64,000 bases of DNA, taken from assembly GCA_937951345.1 (NCBI GenBank), contig CALFCF010000004.1, positions 21,341-85,340 of the forward strand. Direction: 5' to 3'. This document shows, piece by piece, positions 10,170-20,379 of the stretch; the first letter of the stretch is position 1, and every line of letters starts with the position of its first letter. The position numbers and the translations under genes were made by a program. The notes below the pieces were generated by a model. The model worked only from the letters and a program-made list of their open reading frames with translations, had not been told where the DNA came from and did not search any database. This DNA is from an uncultured Granulosicoccaceae bacterium (lineage in GTDB: Bacteria > Pseudomonadota > Gammaproteobacteria > Granulosicoccales > Granulosicoccaceae).

Positions 10170-11135
10170 TTAGGTAGCGTCATCCCGCACGTGGCGGTTG
10201 GCCTGGACAAGCGCCCACCCGTCCAACTGACGGAATTTAGGACGGACAAACCCCTGAGTGTAGTGCAACATCAACTCATCAACCTGATCCTGCAGCAAGC
10301 CCGAGACGACAAGTGTTGCGTTATCACGCATCAATCCGGCGAAGATCGGGCGCAGCTCGAGCAGCGGATTGAACAATATATTTGCAATCATTAGATCCAC
10401 CTGACCCGCAGCCTGCAGCAGCACCTGCGTGTCAGGCAAACAGGTTTCAATTCGATCCTCAACTCCATTGCGCCTGGCATTTTCGCGCGTTGCCGTAAGC
10501 GCCTGTTCGTCGATGTCGACGGCTATTACCCTGGAGGCACCTAGTCGGGCTGCTGCTATCGCCAGAATGCCTGACCCACAGCCATAATCGACAACCGTCT
10601 GACCCGCCAATGTTTGCCCGACGTCGGCAAATGTTTCCGGACAAATTGCGTCAAGCCAGTGCAGGCACAAGGCTGTTGTTGGATGCGTGCCCGATCCAAA
10701 CGCCAGGCCGGGATCCAGGCTGATCACAACTGCCTCGGTTGACTCGACCGAATCATGTGTCGGACAAATCCAAACATATCGCCCAAAAGCCGTGGCCTTG
10801 AAATGTGACATCCAGGCACGTTGCCAGTCTTCATCCGGCAGATTCAACACACGGAAATCCGGCAGTGCAACAGGGCAGGCAGAGCGACAGCGCGTCAAAA
10901 TGGATTCCAGTGACGCGCCCTGAGCGAACAAACCCGTCACTCTGAGACTCTGCCACAGGCGTATCTCTCCGGGTTCCGGTTCAAGAACGGGCTGATCCTG
11001 TGTGTCTGTCAGCATTACCGATAACGCACCCGCTGCGAACAACATATCCTCAAGCATCGGGACCATGCCAGGCGTCGCTTCAAACAATAGTTGTGGCCAT
11101 TCGTCGCCGGATACTTGCTGTGCAGATGTCATCAC
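10170..11135 (-). CDS. prmA: Ribosomal protein L11 methyltransferase
   Basis: SLDPGLAFGSGTHPTTALCLHWLD, VVDYGCGSGILAIAAARLGA, ANILFNPLLELRP. Confidence 0.96.
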   Translation of the reverse strand: MMTSAQQVSGDEWPQLLFEATPGMVPMLEDMLFAAGALSVMLTDTQDQPVLEPEPGEIRLWQSLRVTGLFAQGASLESILTRCRSACPVALPDFRVLNLPDEDWQRAWMSHFKATAFGRYVWICPTHDSVESTEAVVISLDPGLAFGSGTHPTTALCLHWLDAICPETFADVGQTLAGQTVVDYGCGSGILAIAAARLGASRVIAVDIDEQALTATRENARRNGVEDRIETCLPDTQVLLQAAGQVDLMIANILFNPLLELRPIFAGLMRDNATLVVSGLLQDQVDELMLHYTQGFVRPKFRQLDGWALVQANRHVRDDAT

Positions 11136-11252
11136 CAGAACTCAGCGTATGTGTAAGCGGGTAAGCGAGGGTTGATTTACGCAACCGTCAGCGTGTTGAC
11201 AGAAGCTCGGCCTGCAAAATTGAATTTCACTGAAGTCGGCGCGAGGCAGGAT

Positions 11253-12593
11253 TTAGCTATCAAGCATTTGCTCGAGGTAGTGGATATCTGTACCACCTGA
11301 ATTGAATGCAGAATCGCGAAAGATGCGTTCGTGCAACGGAATGTTAGTTTTAATGCCGTCAACAAAAACTTCACTCAACGCGCCACGCATTCTTGCGATG
11401 GCGGATTCCCGTGAATTACCACTGACAACAAGCTTGGCGATCATGGAATCATAATTTGGTGGCACGATATAACCATTGTAAATATGCGTATCTACCCGGA
11501 CACCCAACCCACCCGGTGCGTGGTACTGGTTGATCGGGCCGGGTGAAGGCATAAATGTTTCAGGATCTTCAGCATTTATGCGGCACTCGAACGCGTGACC
11601 GTTTATGGAGATATCGGATTGTTGATGACGAAGTTCACGACCCTCGGCTATTAGCAACTGCTCCTTTATGATATCGATGCCGGTGACCATCTCGGTGACC
11701 GGATGTTCGACCTGTACACGGGTATTCATTTCAATGAAATAAAACTCACCGTTCTGATACAGAAACTCGAACGTACCCGCGCCACGATAACCAATGCGTT
11801 TACAGGCTTCGATGCAGCGTTTGCCGATCTCTGTGCGAACTTCCGGTGTGATACCCGGTGCCGGCGCTTCTTCAACGACTTTCTGATGACGCCGCTGCAT
11901 CGAGCAGTCACGTTCACCGAGATGAATGGCATTGCCGTGTTCATCCATCAGCACCTGGAATTCGATATGCCGTGGTGCACCCAGAAACTTTTCCATATAA
12001 ACGACCGGATTACCGAAAGCTGCCTGTGCCTCCCCGCGCGTCATCGCGATCGATTCATTCAGCTCGCTCTCATTCTCGACAACCCGCATACCGCGACCAC
12101 CACCACCACCAGCCGCTTTGATAATTACCGGATAACCTATATCCCGCGCCAGCGAAAGATTACGTTGATGATTATCATCCAGCGGGCCGTCCGAACCGGG
12201 AACGCAAGGCACGCCTGCAGCGCGCATTTCACGGATGGCGCTGACCTTGTCGCCCATTAAACGAATAACCTTCGCTGAGGGACCTATGAACTTGAAACCG
12301 CTGGATTCCACACGCTCGGCGAAATCAGCATTCTCTGCCAGAAAACCATAACCCGGATGGATGGCATCGGTGTCTGTGATTTCAGCGGCCGCGATCAAAG
12401 CTGGAATATTCAGGTAACTCTCGGCGGATGGTGCAGGTCCGATGCATACGGCCTCATCAGCGAGTCTGACATGTTTCAGGTCGCGATCGACAGTCGAATA
12501 AACAGCCACTGTGCGGATGCCCATGTCGCGACAGCCACGCATGATGCGCAAGGCTATCTCGCCGCGATTGGCTATCAGAACTTTTTTTAACAT
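11253..12593 (-). CDS. accC: Acetyl-CoA carboxylase biotin carboxylase subunit
   Basis: [51 protein letters not shown]-grasp motifs; [18 protein letters not shown]. Confidence 0.97.
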   Translation of the reverse strand: MLKKVLIANRGEIALRIMRGCRDMGIRTVAVYSTVDRDLKHVRLADEAVCIGPAPSAESYLNIPALIAAAEITDTDAIHPGYGFLAENADFAERVESSGFKFIGPSAKVIRLMGDKVSAIREMRAAGVPCVPGSDGPLDDNHQRNLSLARDIGYPVIIKAAGGGGGRGMRVVENESELNESIAMTRGEAQAAFGNPVVYMEKFLGAPRHIEFQVLMDEHGNAIHLGERDCSMQRRHQKVVEEAPAPGITPEVRTEIGKRCIEACKRIGYRGAGTFEFLYQNGEFYFIEMNTRVQVEHPVTEMVTGIDIIKEQLLIAEGRELRHQQSDISINGHAFECRINAEDPETFMPSPGPINQYHAPGGLGVRVDTHIYNGYIVPPNYDSMIAKLVVSGNSRESAIARMRGALSEVFVDGIKTNIPLHERIFRDSAFNSGGTDIHYLEQMLDS

Positions 12594-12619
12594 GAGGTGT
12601 GATCAGCGATAAAACTGGA

Positions 12620-13090
12620 TCAATCAATGACCATTAGCGGCTCACCGTATTCCACCGGCTGCCCGTCCTGCACCAGTATGGCTCTCACCGTACCGCTTAC
12701 TTCAGATTCAATTTGATTCAGGACTTTCATAGCTTCGATGATACACAAGGTATCTCCTTTGGACACGCTACGGCCCTCCTCTATAAATGGTGCTTCTCCC
12801 GGAGCAGATGAGCGATAAAACGTTCCCACCATGGGTGAAGGCACCAATGTGCCCGGCGGCAGCTCGTCCTGCCTGGATTCCACGGCACCGACCGCTGCCT
12901 GACCTATGTCACTAACCGCTACACCTGTTTGCGCGGTACTGATCTGCATGGGCGCGGCAGGGACTACTTGAGGTGCAAAGGCAGTTTGCCGGGAAATACG
13001 GACCGATTCTTCCGCTTCGTGAATCTCAATCTCGGTAATATCGGATTCCTGAAGGAGATCGACCAGTTTTTTAATTTTTCTGATATCCAT
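12620..13090 (-). CDS. accB: Acetyl-CoA carboxylase biotin carboxyl carrier protein
   Basis: [36 protein letters not shown]; biotinyl motif [16 protein letters not shown]-track start is 13099; 13090 (MDIRKIKK) looks more likely. Confidence 0.95.
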   Translation of the reverse strand: MDIRKIKKLVDLLQESDITEIEIHEAEESVRISRQTAFAPQVVPAAPMQISTAQTGVAVSDIGQAAVGAVESRQDELPPGTLVPSPMVGTFYRSSAPGEAPFIEEGRSVSKGDTLCIIEAMKVLNQIESEVSGTVRAILVQDGQPVEYGEPLMVID

Positions 13091-13529
13091 GCCAGTCATC
13101 CAACGGTTTGCAGTAGTAGCGCAAGGTGGCCCAAATTCAATGACCCTTCAGCCATCTCGGATAAATGTTGTGCAGTTAAGTTACGTTACTTTCCTTGTAA
13201 TTTCATTCCTTGAGATAATTCAGGTGATAGTCAGGAAACTGACCCTGTAGCCGATCCTGTAGCCGATCCTGTGGCCAACTCTATAGTTGTCTGTGTACCT
13301 GAGTAACTGCGAACCGATAATCCGGGAAATCAAACATTGTTGCCAGAGAACGAGACACTGTAGCAATGTTTAGTGCACAATCTTTTTGCTGAAACTTCAA
13401 TCTTTGAGATTTCTGTTTAGTTCTTACTAGTTCTTACTTAAGCAGTGTTACGAAATTAAGCAAAGCGACGCAATTCAGCAAAGCGCCAGAGAAAACGATA
13501 ACTGACAAGATCCTGCATTTTAGAGGCAT

Positions 13530-14615
13530 TTGCCAGCGTTTCTTCAAATCGAACGCGTATTTTACGTCAAACTCAAGAAAAAGACATCCATCGAAATGCC
13601 CGAAGACCGGAATACTGATTCCCATGCCAATGCCAAGGCTGCATTCGCAACGCTTGACCCGAGCAGACTGCTTGATGCGGTCGACCGCGCGGGATACCGT
13701 ACCGACGGTCGAATCAGTGCGCTGAACAGCTACGAAAACCGCGTCTACAACGTAGGAATGGAAGATGGCTCATCACGGGTTGTCAAATACTACCGACCCG
13801 GTCGCTGGTCGGATGAATCGCTGCTGGAGGAACACAGTTTCACTGCAGAACTGGCATCCTGCGACCTGCCGGTAATCCATGCCGAAGGGTCCGCGGGACA
13901 ATGGTTGCAGGAACACGATCATTTCCGCTTCGCGGTGTATCCGCTCGCGGGTGGCAGACCGCCAGAGCTGGATAATCCCAAGCAACTTGAAACCATCGGG
14001 CGCACGATCGGGCGACTACATTGTGTCGGCGAACTGTCTTTGTTCAACGCCCGACCAACCATCGCGTTACAGCAAGATGTGGCAAGCGCTGTTGAGATGG
14101 TAATTGAAAGTGGTCACGTGCCGCCAGAGAATCTTGCTGCATACCAAAGCATTGCCAACGAACTGGCAGCTGAAGTCAGCAACAGAATCAGTGCTGTTAT
14201 CGACGATTTCAACATGATTCGGGTGCACGGTGATTTTCATACCGGCAATATCCTTTGGGGTGCTGACGAAACACCTCACTTACTCGATTTTGACGATTGC
14301 CTGAACGGTTTCGCAGTGCAGGACTTATGGATGTTTCTATCCGGTGACCGCACCTATCGGCAGGAGCGATTGGGGGATTTACTGGTTGGGTACAACGAAT
14401 TTCGCGAGTTCGACGCCCGTGAGCTTGCATTGATCGAACCGCTACGCGCTGTAAGACAGCTAAGATTCGCCGCCTGGCTCAGCCAACGATGGCAGGAACC
14501 GACTTTCGTGCGCGCCTTTCCCTACTTTGGCGAGGCACGGTTCTGGGACACGCATATTCTTGCGCTTAAAGAGCAGCGTAGTGCACTGGATGAAAAACCG
14601 TTGCAATGGGATTGA
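13530..14615 (+). CDS. srkA: Stress response kinase SrkA/RdoA-like protein
   Basis: ALNSYENRVYNVGMEDGSSRVVKYYRPGRWSDESLLEEH; RVHGDFHTGNILW; LLDFDDC. True start probably internal (MPEDRNTD, about 13596). Confidence 0.85.
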   Translation: MPAFLQIERVFYVKLKKKTSIEMPEDRNTDSHANAKAAFATLDPSRLLDAVDRAGYRTDGRISALNSYENRVYNVGMEDGSSRVVKYYRPGRWSDESLLEEHSFTAELASCDLPVIHAEGSAGQWLQEHDHFRFAVYPLAGGRPPELDNPKQLETIGRTIGRLHCVGELSLFNARPTIALQQDVASAVEMVIESGHVPPENLAAYQSIANELAAEVSNRISAVIDDFNMIRVHGDFHTGNILWGADETPHLLDFDDCLNGFAVQDLWMFLSGDRTYRQERLGDLLVGYNEFREFDARELALIEPLRAVRQLRFAAWLSQRWQEPTFVRAFPYFGEARFWDTHILALKEQRSALDEKPLQWD

Positions 14616-14705
14616 TGCGTTGAACGTTGGCAACTACGTAAAATGTACGCCGTCAATTACCTGCAGACCGGGTGACTGGATTGCAGAAAGCAACGAAAAC
14701 ACGCT

Positions 14706-15917
14706 TTAGATCTTGCGGAAAACCAGGGTTGCATTGGTGCCGCCAAAACCGAAACTGTTCGACATTACCTGGTTCAGTGACGCGTCATCCTGGCGCTCGG
14801 TGACAATCGGCATGCCGGCAGCCGCTTCATCAAGATTTTCCACATTGGCGGACGCTGCAATGAAACCGAGCTGTTGCATCAGCAGAGTGTAGATAGATTC
14901 CTGCACACCGGCGGCACCTAACGAATGACCGGATAACGATTTGGTTGAGCTAATAGCCGGTATAGTGTCAGAGAATACCGTTTTGACCGCTTCGAGTTCA
15001 GCGATATCACCCACCGGCGTACTTGTTCCATGCGCGTTTATATAGTCAATAGGCCCATCCAGACCGTGCATGGCTTGCCGCATACATCGAGCGGCGCCCT
15101 CCCCTGACGGGGCAACCATGTCGTGACCATCCGAGGTTGCACCGTAACCGACAACTTCTGCATAAATTTTCGCACCGCGCGCCTTCGCATGTTCAAGCTC
15201 TTCCAATACCAGCATGCCGCCACCACCTGCTATGACAAATCCATCACGCGCATCGTCGTAAGCCCGCGATGCACGTTCCGGCGTCTCATTGTATTTGGTA
15301 GACAGTGCACCCATCGCATCAAACAGACAACTCAATGTCCAATGTTCTTCCTCACCGCCACCGGCAAAAATCACATCCTGCTTGCCAAGTTGAATGATTT
15401 CCATGGCATTGCCGATGCAATGAGCGCTAGTGGAACAAGCGGATGAGATGGAATAGTTGACGCCTTTGATTGCAAATGGCGTGGCAAGGCAGGCTGACAC
15501 GGTACTTCCCATGGTCTGAGTAACCCGGTAGGGACCAACCCTCCGTAATCCGCGGTCACGCAAGATATCTGCAGATTCAACCTGGCTTGACGATGAAGCA
15601 CCACCGGAGCCTGCGATGATTCCGGTGCGCTCGTTAGATACGTCTTTGCTGTCTAATCCGGAATCAGCAATAGCCTGTTGCATGGAAATAAAGGCATAAG
15701 CTGCGGCTGATCCCATAAAGCGTAACTGCTTTCTATCAATATGCTCCTTCAGATCGATTTGCGGCTGGCCGGCAATATGACTGCGCATGCCGTGTTCGAC
15801 ATAGGCTTCATTGCGGCTGATTCCTGACTTGCCGTGGCGCAACGAATCAGCCACCGCAGCTGCGTCATTACCCAGACATGAAACTATGCCAATGCCAGTG
15901 ACTACCACTCTTCGCAT
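14706..15917 (-). CDS. fabB: 3-oxoacyl-ACP synthase I
   Basis: [31 protein letters not shown] active-site Cys; [23 protein letters not shown]. Confidence 0.95.
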   Translation of the reverse strand: MRRVVVTGIGIVSCLGNDAAAVADSLRHGKSGISRNEAYVEHGMRSHIAGQPQIDLKEHIDRKQLRFMGSAAAYAFISMQQAIADSGLDSKDVSNERTGIIAGSGGASSSSQVESADILRDRGLRRVGPYRVTQTMGSTVSACLATPFAIKGVNYSISSACSTSAHCIGNAMEIIQLGKQDVIFAGGGEEEHWTLSCLFDAMGALSTKYNETPERASRAYDDARDGFVIAGGGGMLVLEELEHAKARGAKIYAEVVGYGATSDGHDMVAPSGEGAARCMRQAMHGLDGPIDYINAHGTSTPVGDIAELEAVKTVFSDTIPAISSTKSLSGHSLGAAGVQESIYTLLMQQLGFIAASANVENLDEAAAGMPIVTERQDDASLNQVMSNSFGFGGTNATLVFRKI

Positions 15918-15977
15918 TTTGTAACCTTATTCAATACGTTGGTTGAAGGGTCGAGTACTTTGTATCTGTCCGTCTAG

Positions 15978-16496
15978 CTAGAATGACGCGGTATCCTGAA
16001 ACAGACCAACACGAAGATCACTTGCCGTGTAAATTTCACGACCATCTACCTGCATTGAGCCATCTGCAATACCCATGACTAACTTGCGTTCAATAAGACG
16101 CTTTATCTCGAGGTGATAAGTAACCAGGCTGGCACCCGGTAACACCTGACCAAAAAACTTGACCTCGCCTGAACCAAGCGCGCGACCGCGGCCCGGATTA
16201 CCTTTCCAGCCAAGAAAAAAACCGACAAGCTGCCACATAGCATCCAGTCCAAGGCAGCCAGGCATGACCGGATCTCCCTTAAAGTGGCAATCAAAAAACC
16301 AAAGGTCCGGTTTAATGTCGAGTTCTGCGCGAATCTCGCCCTTTTCGAAGCTACCACCGTCGGCCGTAATCAGCGTGATGCGATCAAACATCAACATGTT
16401 CGGCGATGGCAATCGGGCATTGCCAGGCCCGAACAATCCACCGTTGGCGCAATCGATAAGTTCCTCGTAATTAAATGAATTTTTATCGGTCAGCAT
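15978..16496 (-). CDS. fabA: 3-hydroxydecanoyl-ACP dehydratase
   Basis: [44 protein letters not shown]; ends before fabB start. Confidence 0.96.
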   Translation of the reverse strand: MLTDKNSFNYEELIDCANGGLFGPGNARLPSPNMLMFDRITLITADGGSFEKGEIRAELDIKPDLWFFDCHFKGDPVMPGCLGLDAMWQLVGFFLGWKGNPGRGRALGSGEVKFFGQVLPGASLVTYHLEIKRLIERKLVMGIADGSMQVDGREIYTASDLRVGLFQDTASF

Positions 16497-16639
16497 GGCG
16501 GGTTTCTATCAGAAGGACGCAAATACTAACCGGTTTCCCAACCACATTGCCACCACAGGTGCCGCTCCCGACAAACGAAATTATCAGTATTCACGTGAAA
16601 AGTTCGCCTGGCGGTAATTTTCTGTGTCATCGACAATTG

Positions 16640-17815
16640 CTAGACCGCCTCGAAAAATGCGGACAGACCGAGTCCGCCCCCGATACCCAGCATCGCCAAA
16701 CCGCTCTGATCCGGCTGAAGCTGGTGGAATAAACGTGTCACTAGAATGGCGCCCGAAGCGCCGAACGGGTGACCAAGCGCGATAGCTCCGCCGCGACGAT
16801 TCAATCTCTCGTGATCGATTGCCAGTGCCTGCGTACAGGCCAGCACCTGAGCGGCAAATGCTTCATTGAATTCAATGCTGTGAACTGAATCCATCCGCAG
16901 GCCCGGGTTACGTGCCATCAGTTTTCGCGTCGATGCGATCGGACCGGTACCAAGCAAACCGGGTTCAACACCGGCGGCACAGGCGTCTATAAACCGCAGG
17001 CATGTTTTTACGGTAAATTGTGGCAGTAGCGATTCACTGACTACCAGACAGACTGCTGCTCCATCATTCAACGGACAGGCATTACCCGCTGTCACGGTCC
17101 CGGCCGTGTCAAACACTGGCGGTAACGACGCCAATACATCAAGAGAACAATCCGGTCGCACACACTCATCGACTGCAACAGTTACATTACCGATAAACTC
17201 ATCGGTGACATGTGAGCGTCCAGATAGCGGAGGTTCCTGTGGTATTGCCAATCGCTCTTTTGACAACATTCCACCGGCTTCTGCAGCGGCAGCTTTGATA
17301 TGGCTGCCATGCGCAAATCTATCCTGTTGCACACGGCTGATGCCATAGGCATGCGCAACATTTTCAGCAGCGATACCCATGTCAGGATCATCCATCCAGT
17401 CCGGGGTAAATGCGGCCCTTTCATAGAACTCCCCGGTTTTAAAGTGTGCCCTTCGTGGGGCCGTGCTGACACTCTCAACACCACCGGCAAGTACACAGTC
17501 AGCCGCGCCACTTTGCACCAGACGCGCTGCGTACTGGATCGATTCAAGCCCACCGCCGCATTGCCGGTCGACGGTTACACCCGGCACACCGACAGGCAAT
17601 CCTGCTTCCAGCAGCGCGACGCGCGCCGGATTGCCACCCGGACCCGCTGCGTTGCCTAAAACAACCTCATCGATAACATCCGGATCAAGGTTGTTGCGCA
17701 TAACCAATTCACGAATCAACGCAGCCGCAAGATGATGCGCCTGCCAGTTCGCCAATGCACCATTTCGTTTCGCGACTGGTGTTCGTAACGCGTCGATAAT
17801 AAAGGCACTGTTCAT
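16640..17815 (-). CDS. Acetyl-CoA C-acyltransferase (thiolase)
   Basis: MNSAFIIDALRTPVAKRNGALA; VDRQCGGGLESIQYAARL; GGAIALGHPFGASGAILV. Start re-called from 17917 to 17815, where ATG overlaps the upstream stop (TGATG). Confidence 0.92.
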   Translation of the reverse strand: MNSAFIIDALRTPVAKRNGALANWQAHHLAAALIRELVMRNNLDPDVIDEVVLGNAAGPGGNPARVALLEAGLPVGVPGVTVDRQCGGGLESIQYAARLVQSGAADCVLAGGVESVSTAPRRAHFKTGEFYERAAFTPDWMDDPDMGIAAENVAHAYGISRVQQDRFAHGSHIKAAAAEAGGMLSKERLAIPQEPPLSGRSHVTDEFIGNVTVAVDECVRPDCSLDVLASLPPVFDTAGTVTAGNACPLNDGAAVCLVVSESLLPQFTVKTCLRFIDACAAGVEPGLLGTGPIASTRKLMARNPGLRMDSVHSIEFNEAFAAQVLACTQALAIDHERLNRRGGAIALGHPFGASGAILVTRLFHQLQPDQSGLAMLGIGGGLGLSAFFEAV

Positions 17816-19593
17816 CAGGAATCGGCGTCGTACACAACAAGCCACCTGTCGGCAGGAAGTGAGTCGTGTCGGGATTGAGCAGAAGGCCCGGTCGGTTGAT
17901 TGTTTGTTTTCACACAAAGGCTGTCAGTCAGATCTGCAGCCAACTGTTGGTAGGCGACTTTTCCACTCCGGGTCATAGGCAACGTTTCAGACAGAACCAC
18001 AAGCCTAGGCACTTCATGGCGCTGCAAATTTGACCGGCAGTAAGACAGCAATAGGTTTATTTGATGGTTATCCCTTAAACCTGCGATATCCGAACCTTGC
18101 AGGACCAGACAAACCCTCTGGCCCCAGAAGTCATCATCAAAACCAACAGCCACGCAATTCTCTACTGTCAACTCGCACTTGCTGCATAGAAAATAGTCAG
18201 CTGCAACCCGCTCAACACGTGACGGGAAAACTTTCAGTCCACCACAATTAAACATCCGGTCTTCACGATCAACCAGAAAAAGAAAACCTGATTCATCAAA
18301 ATAACCACGATCACCCACAGTGGAATAGCCTTCGGGCCCGGTGATCATTCGAAGCCCTAACTGCCCCTGCTGCTGTTGCAGGTAACCACTGGACAGCATC
18401 GCGCCAGCTACTTCAATCACGCCGATATTGTTGTGATCCGGCAGCAACCGAACCGCCACTCTTTTGCAGACTCGCCCAACAGAATCAGACGGTGGATTCT
18501 CCTCTGAGTGCCTGACAGAAACAAAACTGAGTTCTGACGCACCATAGTATTCACTGAGCTGGAACTGCGGAAAACACTCACTAAAACGCGTCTGTTGACT
18601 GATTGCGAGCTTTGCGCCAGCGGTGATGACGCGACAACTTCCACTGCCTGACGTTCTATCGGAGACAGTGCTACTGCCATCACGAAAGCCAGATTCCTGC
18701 ACCACGTCTAAAATACCAACGAGCATACTTGGCACAAGCACCACCGCGGTCAATCGATGACTGCGTGTATTCGCGCGCAACATGAACTCACAACAGGTGT
18801 GCGCATCGAAACTTTCCTGCGAGACGAACGTAGCGCCGTGGTGGAACGTCTCGGCCAACGCGAAAAAACTCAATCCATGCGACAACGGACCGGGTGCCAG
18901 GATGACACTTTTACTGTCGGTTCCGAATTCTGCGGCTGCTACATCAAACGATGCAAGCCAGGACTCCGCGGTTCGCGCGAAAGCTTTCGGCTTACCACTC
19001 GTGCCGGATGTAAATCCGCTGAGAAAGAGATTAGCATCCGGTGTTGTTTGACGGCCTTCAGGATTGAGTATTGAGCGTGCGCAGACTAAATGTTCAGCGC
19101 TGGAAAATGTTTTCTCGCTTTGCAACGTCTCGCCTGTGCTGAAGCAGAAATCTTCACGACACATGAGACTTCCTGGCTCGGTGTGTTCAATCAGAATGTC
19201 AGGCAATGTGTTATCGAGAGCATGCTGTACCTCACTGTCTGACCAGGTCGGATCCATCAATATAAACAGGCAGTTGTTTTGTACAGATGTCAGATACCAG
19301 ACTGCTAATTCAAAACAATTTCTCAATCGACAGGCAATACGAAGCGACTCGCAGGCCAACCCGTGTTTTACCGACTGTGCCTGCAACCAGGCGCTTGCCT
19401 TCTGTTCAGCTTCAGCCAGATCCTGGTAGGAATACACCAAGCCGTCGATCACAAAAGCTGTTTTGTCCGGATTGCGCCTGGATGCGTTGATGTAACCGTC
19501 TATCAGACGGTTAAATGTTTGACCGGTGCCGAGTGCATTCGATTCAGATGCACCGGGGAAGGCATCATCAATCACTCGGTGATTTCCCGTCAT
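17815..19593 (-). CDS. AMP-dependent acyl-CoA synthetase/ligase
   Basis: LFLSGFTSGTSGKPKAFART (P-loop-like), YYGASELSFVS, YSTVGDRGYFDESGFLFLVDREDRMFNCGGLKVFPSRVE, MTRSGKVAYQQL. Start 19593 (MTGNHRVI) avoids overlap with tag. Confidence 0.88.
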   Translation of the reverse strand: MTGNHRVIDDAFPGASESNALGTGQTFNRLIDGYINASRRNPDKTAFVIDGLVYSYQDLAEAEQKASAWLQAQSVKHGLACESLRIACRLRNCFELAVWYLTSVQNNCLFILMDPTWSDSEVQHALDNTLPDILIEHTEPGSLMCREDFCFSTGETLQSEKTFSSAEHLVCARSILNPEGRQTTPDANLFLSGFTSGTSGKPKAFARTAESWLASFDVAAAEFGTDSKSVILAPGPLSHGLSFFALAETFHHGATFVSQESFDAHTCCEFMLRANTRSHRLTAVVLVPSMLVGILDVVQESGFRDGSSTVSDRTSGSGSCRVITAGAKLAISQQTRFSECFPQFQLSEYYGASELSFVSVRHSEENPPSDSVGRVCKRVAVRLLPDHNNIGVIEVAGAMLSSGYLQQQQGQLGLRMITGPEGYSTVGDRGYFDESGFLFLVDREDRMFNCGGLKVFPSRVERVAADYFLCSKCELTVENCVAVGFDDDFWGQRVCLVLQGSDIAGLRDNHQINLLLSYCRSNLQRHEVPRLVVLSETLPMTRSGKVAYQQLAADLTDSLCVKTNNQPTGPSAQSRHDSLPADRWLVVYDADS

Positions 19594-19621
19594 AACCCGG
19601 CTGTTACTACAATCGAGTGCA

Positions 19622-20236
19622 TTACCCACGCCCTGGCCAGCTGCCGGGCATATATTTTGTGGTACCGAGCTTTTTACAGGCAGCATGCTGATTACAGGTC
19701 AGCAAATGATCATTCACCATACCGGCGGCTTGCATAAACGCGTAGCAAATTGTTGGACCGCAAAACTTGAAGCCTCGCTTTTTTAATGCCTTGCTCATAG
19801 CATCAGACTCCGATGTTTTGGACGGGATTGATTTTAATGTGCGCACATTGTTCTGCTGAGGACGGTAGTCTACAAAAGACCATAAAAACTGAGCGAAATT
19901 TTCACCGTCTTTTTGCATGGCTTTGACGCATTTGGCATTTGAGATCAACGCTTCGATTTTACCGCGATGCCTTACAATACCGGGATCCTGCAAACAGCGT
20001 TCTACACTGGCAGGTCGCATGCGACTAACCCGGTCGATATCAAAATCAAAAAACAGCTTACGGTAATTCTCCCGTTTTCGAAGAATCGTGATCCAGCTTA
20101 AACCGGCCTGTGCTCCCTCAAGCGACAGCAGCTCAAACAATGTTTCTGAGTCGTAGCAGGGACGCCCCCATTCATCGTCGTGATAGTCAATATAGAGCTG
20201 TTCACCCAGACACCAACCACAGCGCTTATCGCTCAT
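19622..20236 (-). CDS. tag: DNA-3-methyladenine glycosylase I
   Basis: RCGWCLGEQLYIDYHDDEWGRPCYDSETLFELLSLEGAQAGLSWITILRKRENYR; FKFCGPTICYAFMQAAGMVNDH. Confidence 0.95.
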   Translation of the reverse strand: MSDKRCGWCLGEQLYIDYHDDEWGRPCYDSETLFELLSLEGAQAGLSWITILRKRENYRKLFFDFDIDRVSRMRPASVERCLQDPGIVRHRGKIEALISNAKCVKAMQKDGENFAQFLWSFVDYRPQQNNVRTLKSIPSKTSESDAMSKALKKRGFKFCGPTICYAFMQAAGMVNDHLLTCNQHAACKKLGTTKYMPGSWPGRG

Positions 20237-20379
20237 ACACAGCAGCCCTCAAGACAACGCAAAAGGGGGTATTGTCGCTGTTTCAGACGCAGAAAGTCGA
20301 GTTGTTACAAGGAAATTTTTCGAGCGACGCAACAGTCGCTAACAACAGTGAAAGAACGCTTAAAAACAGCGTATTTAGA

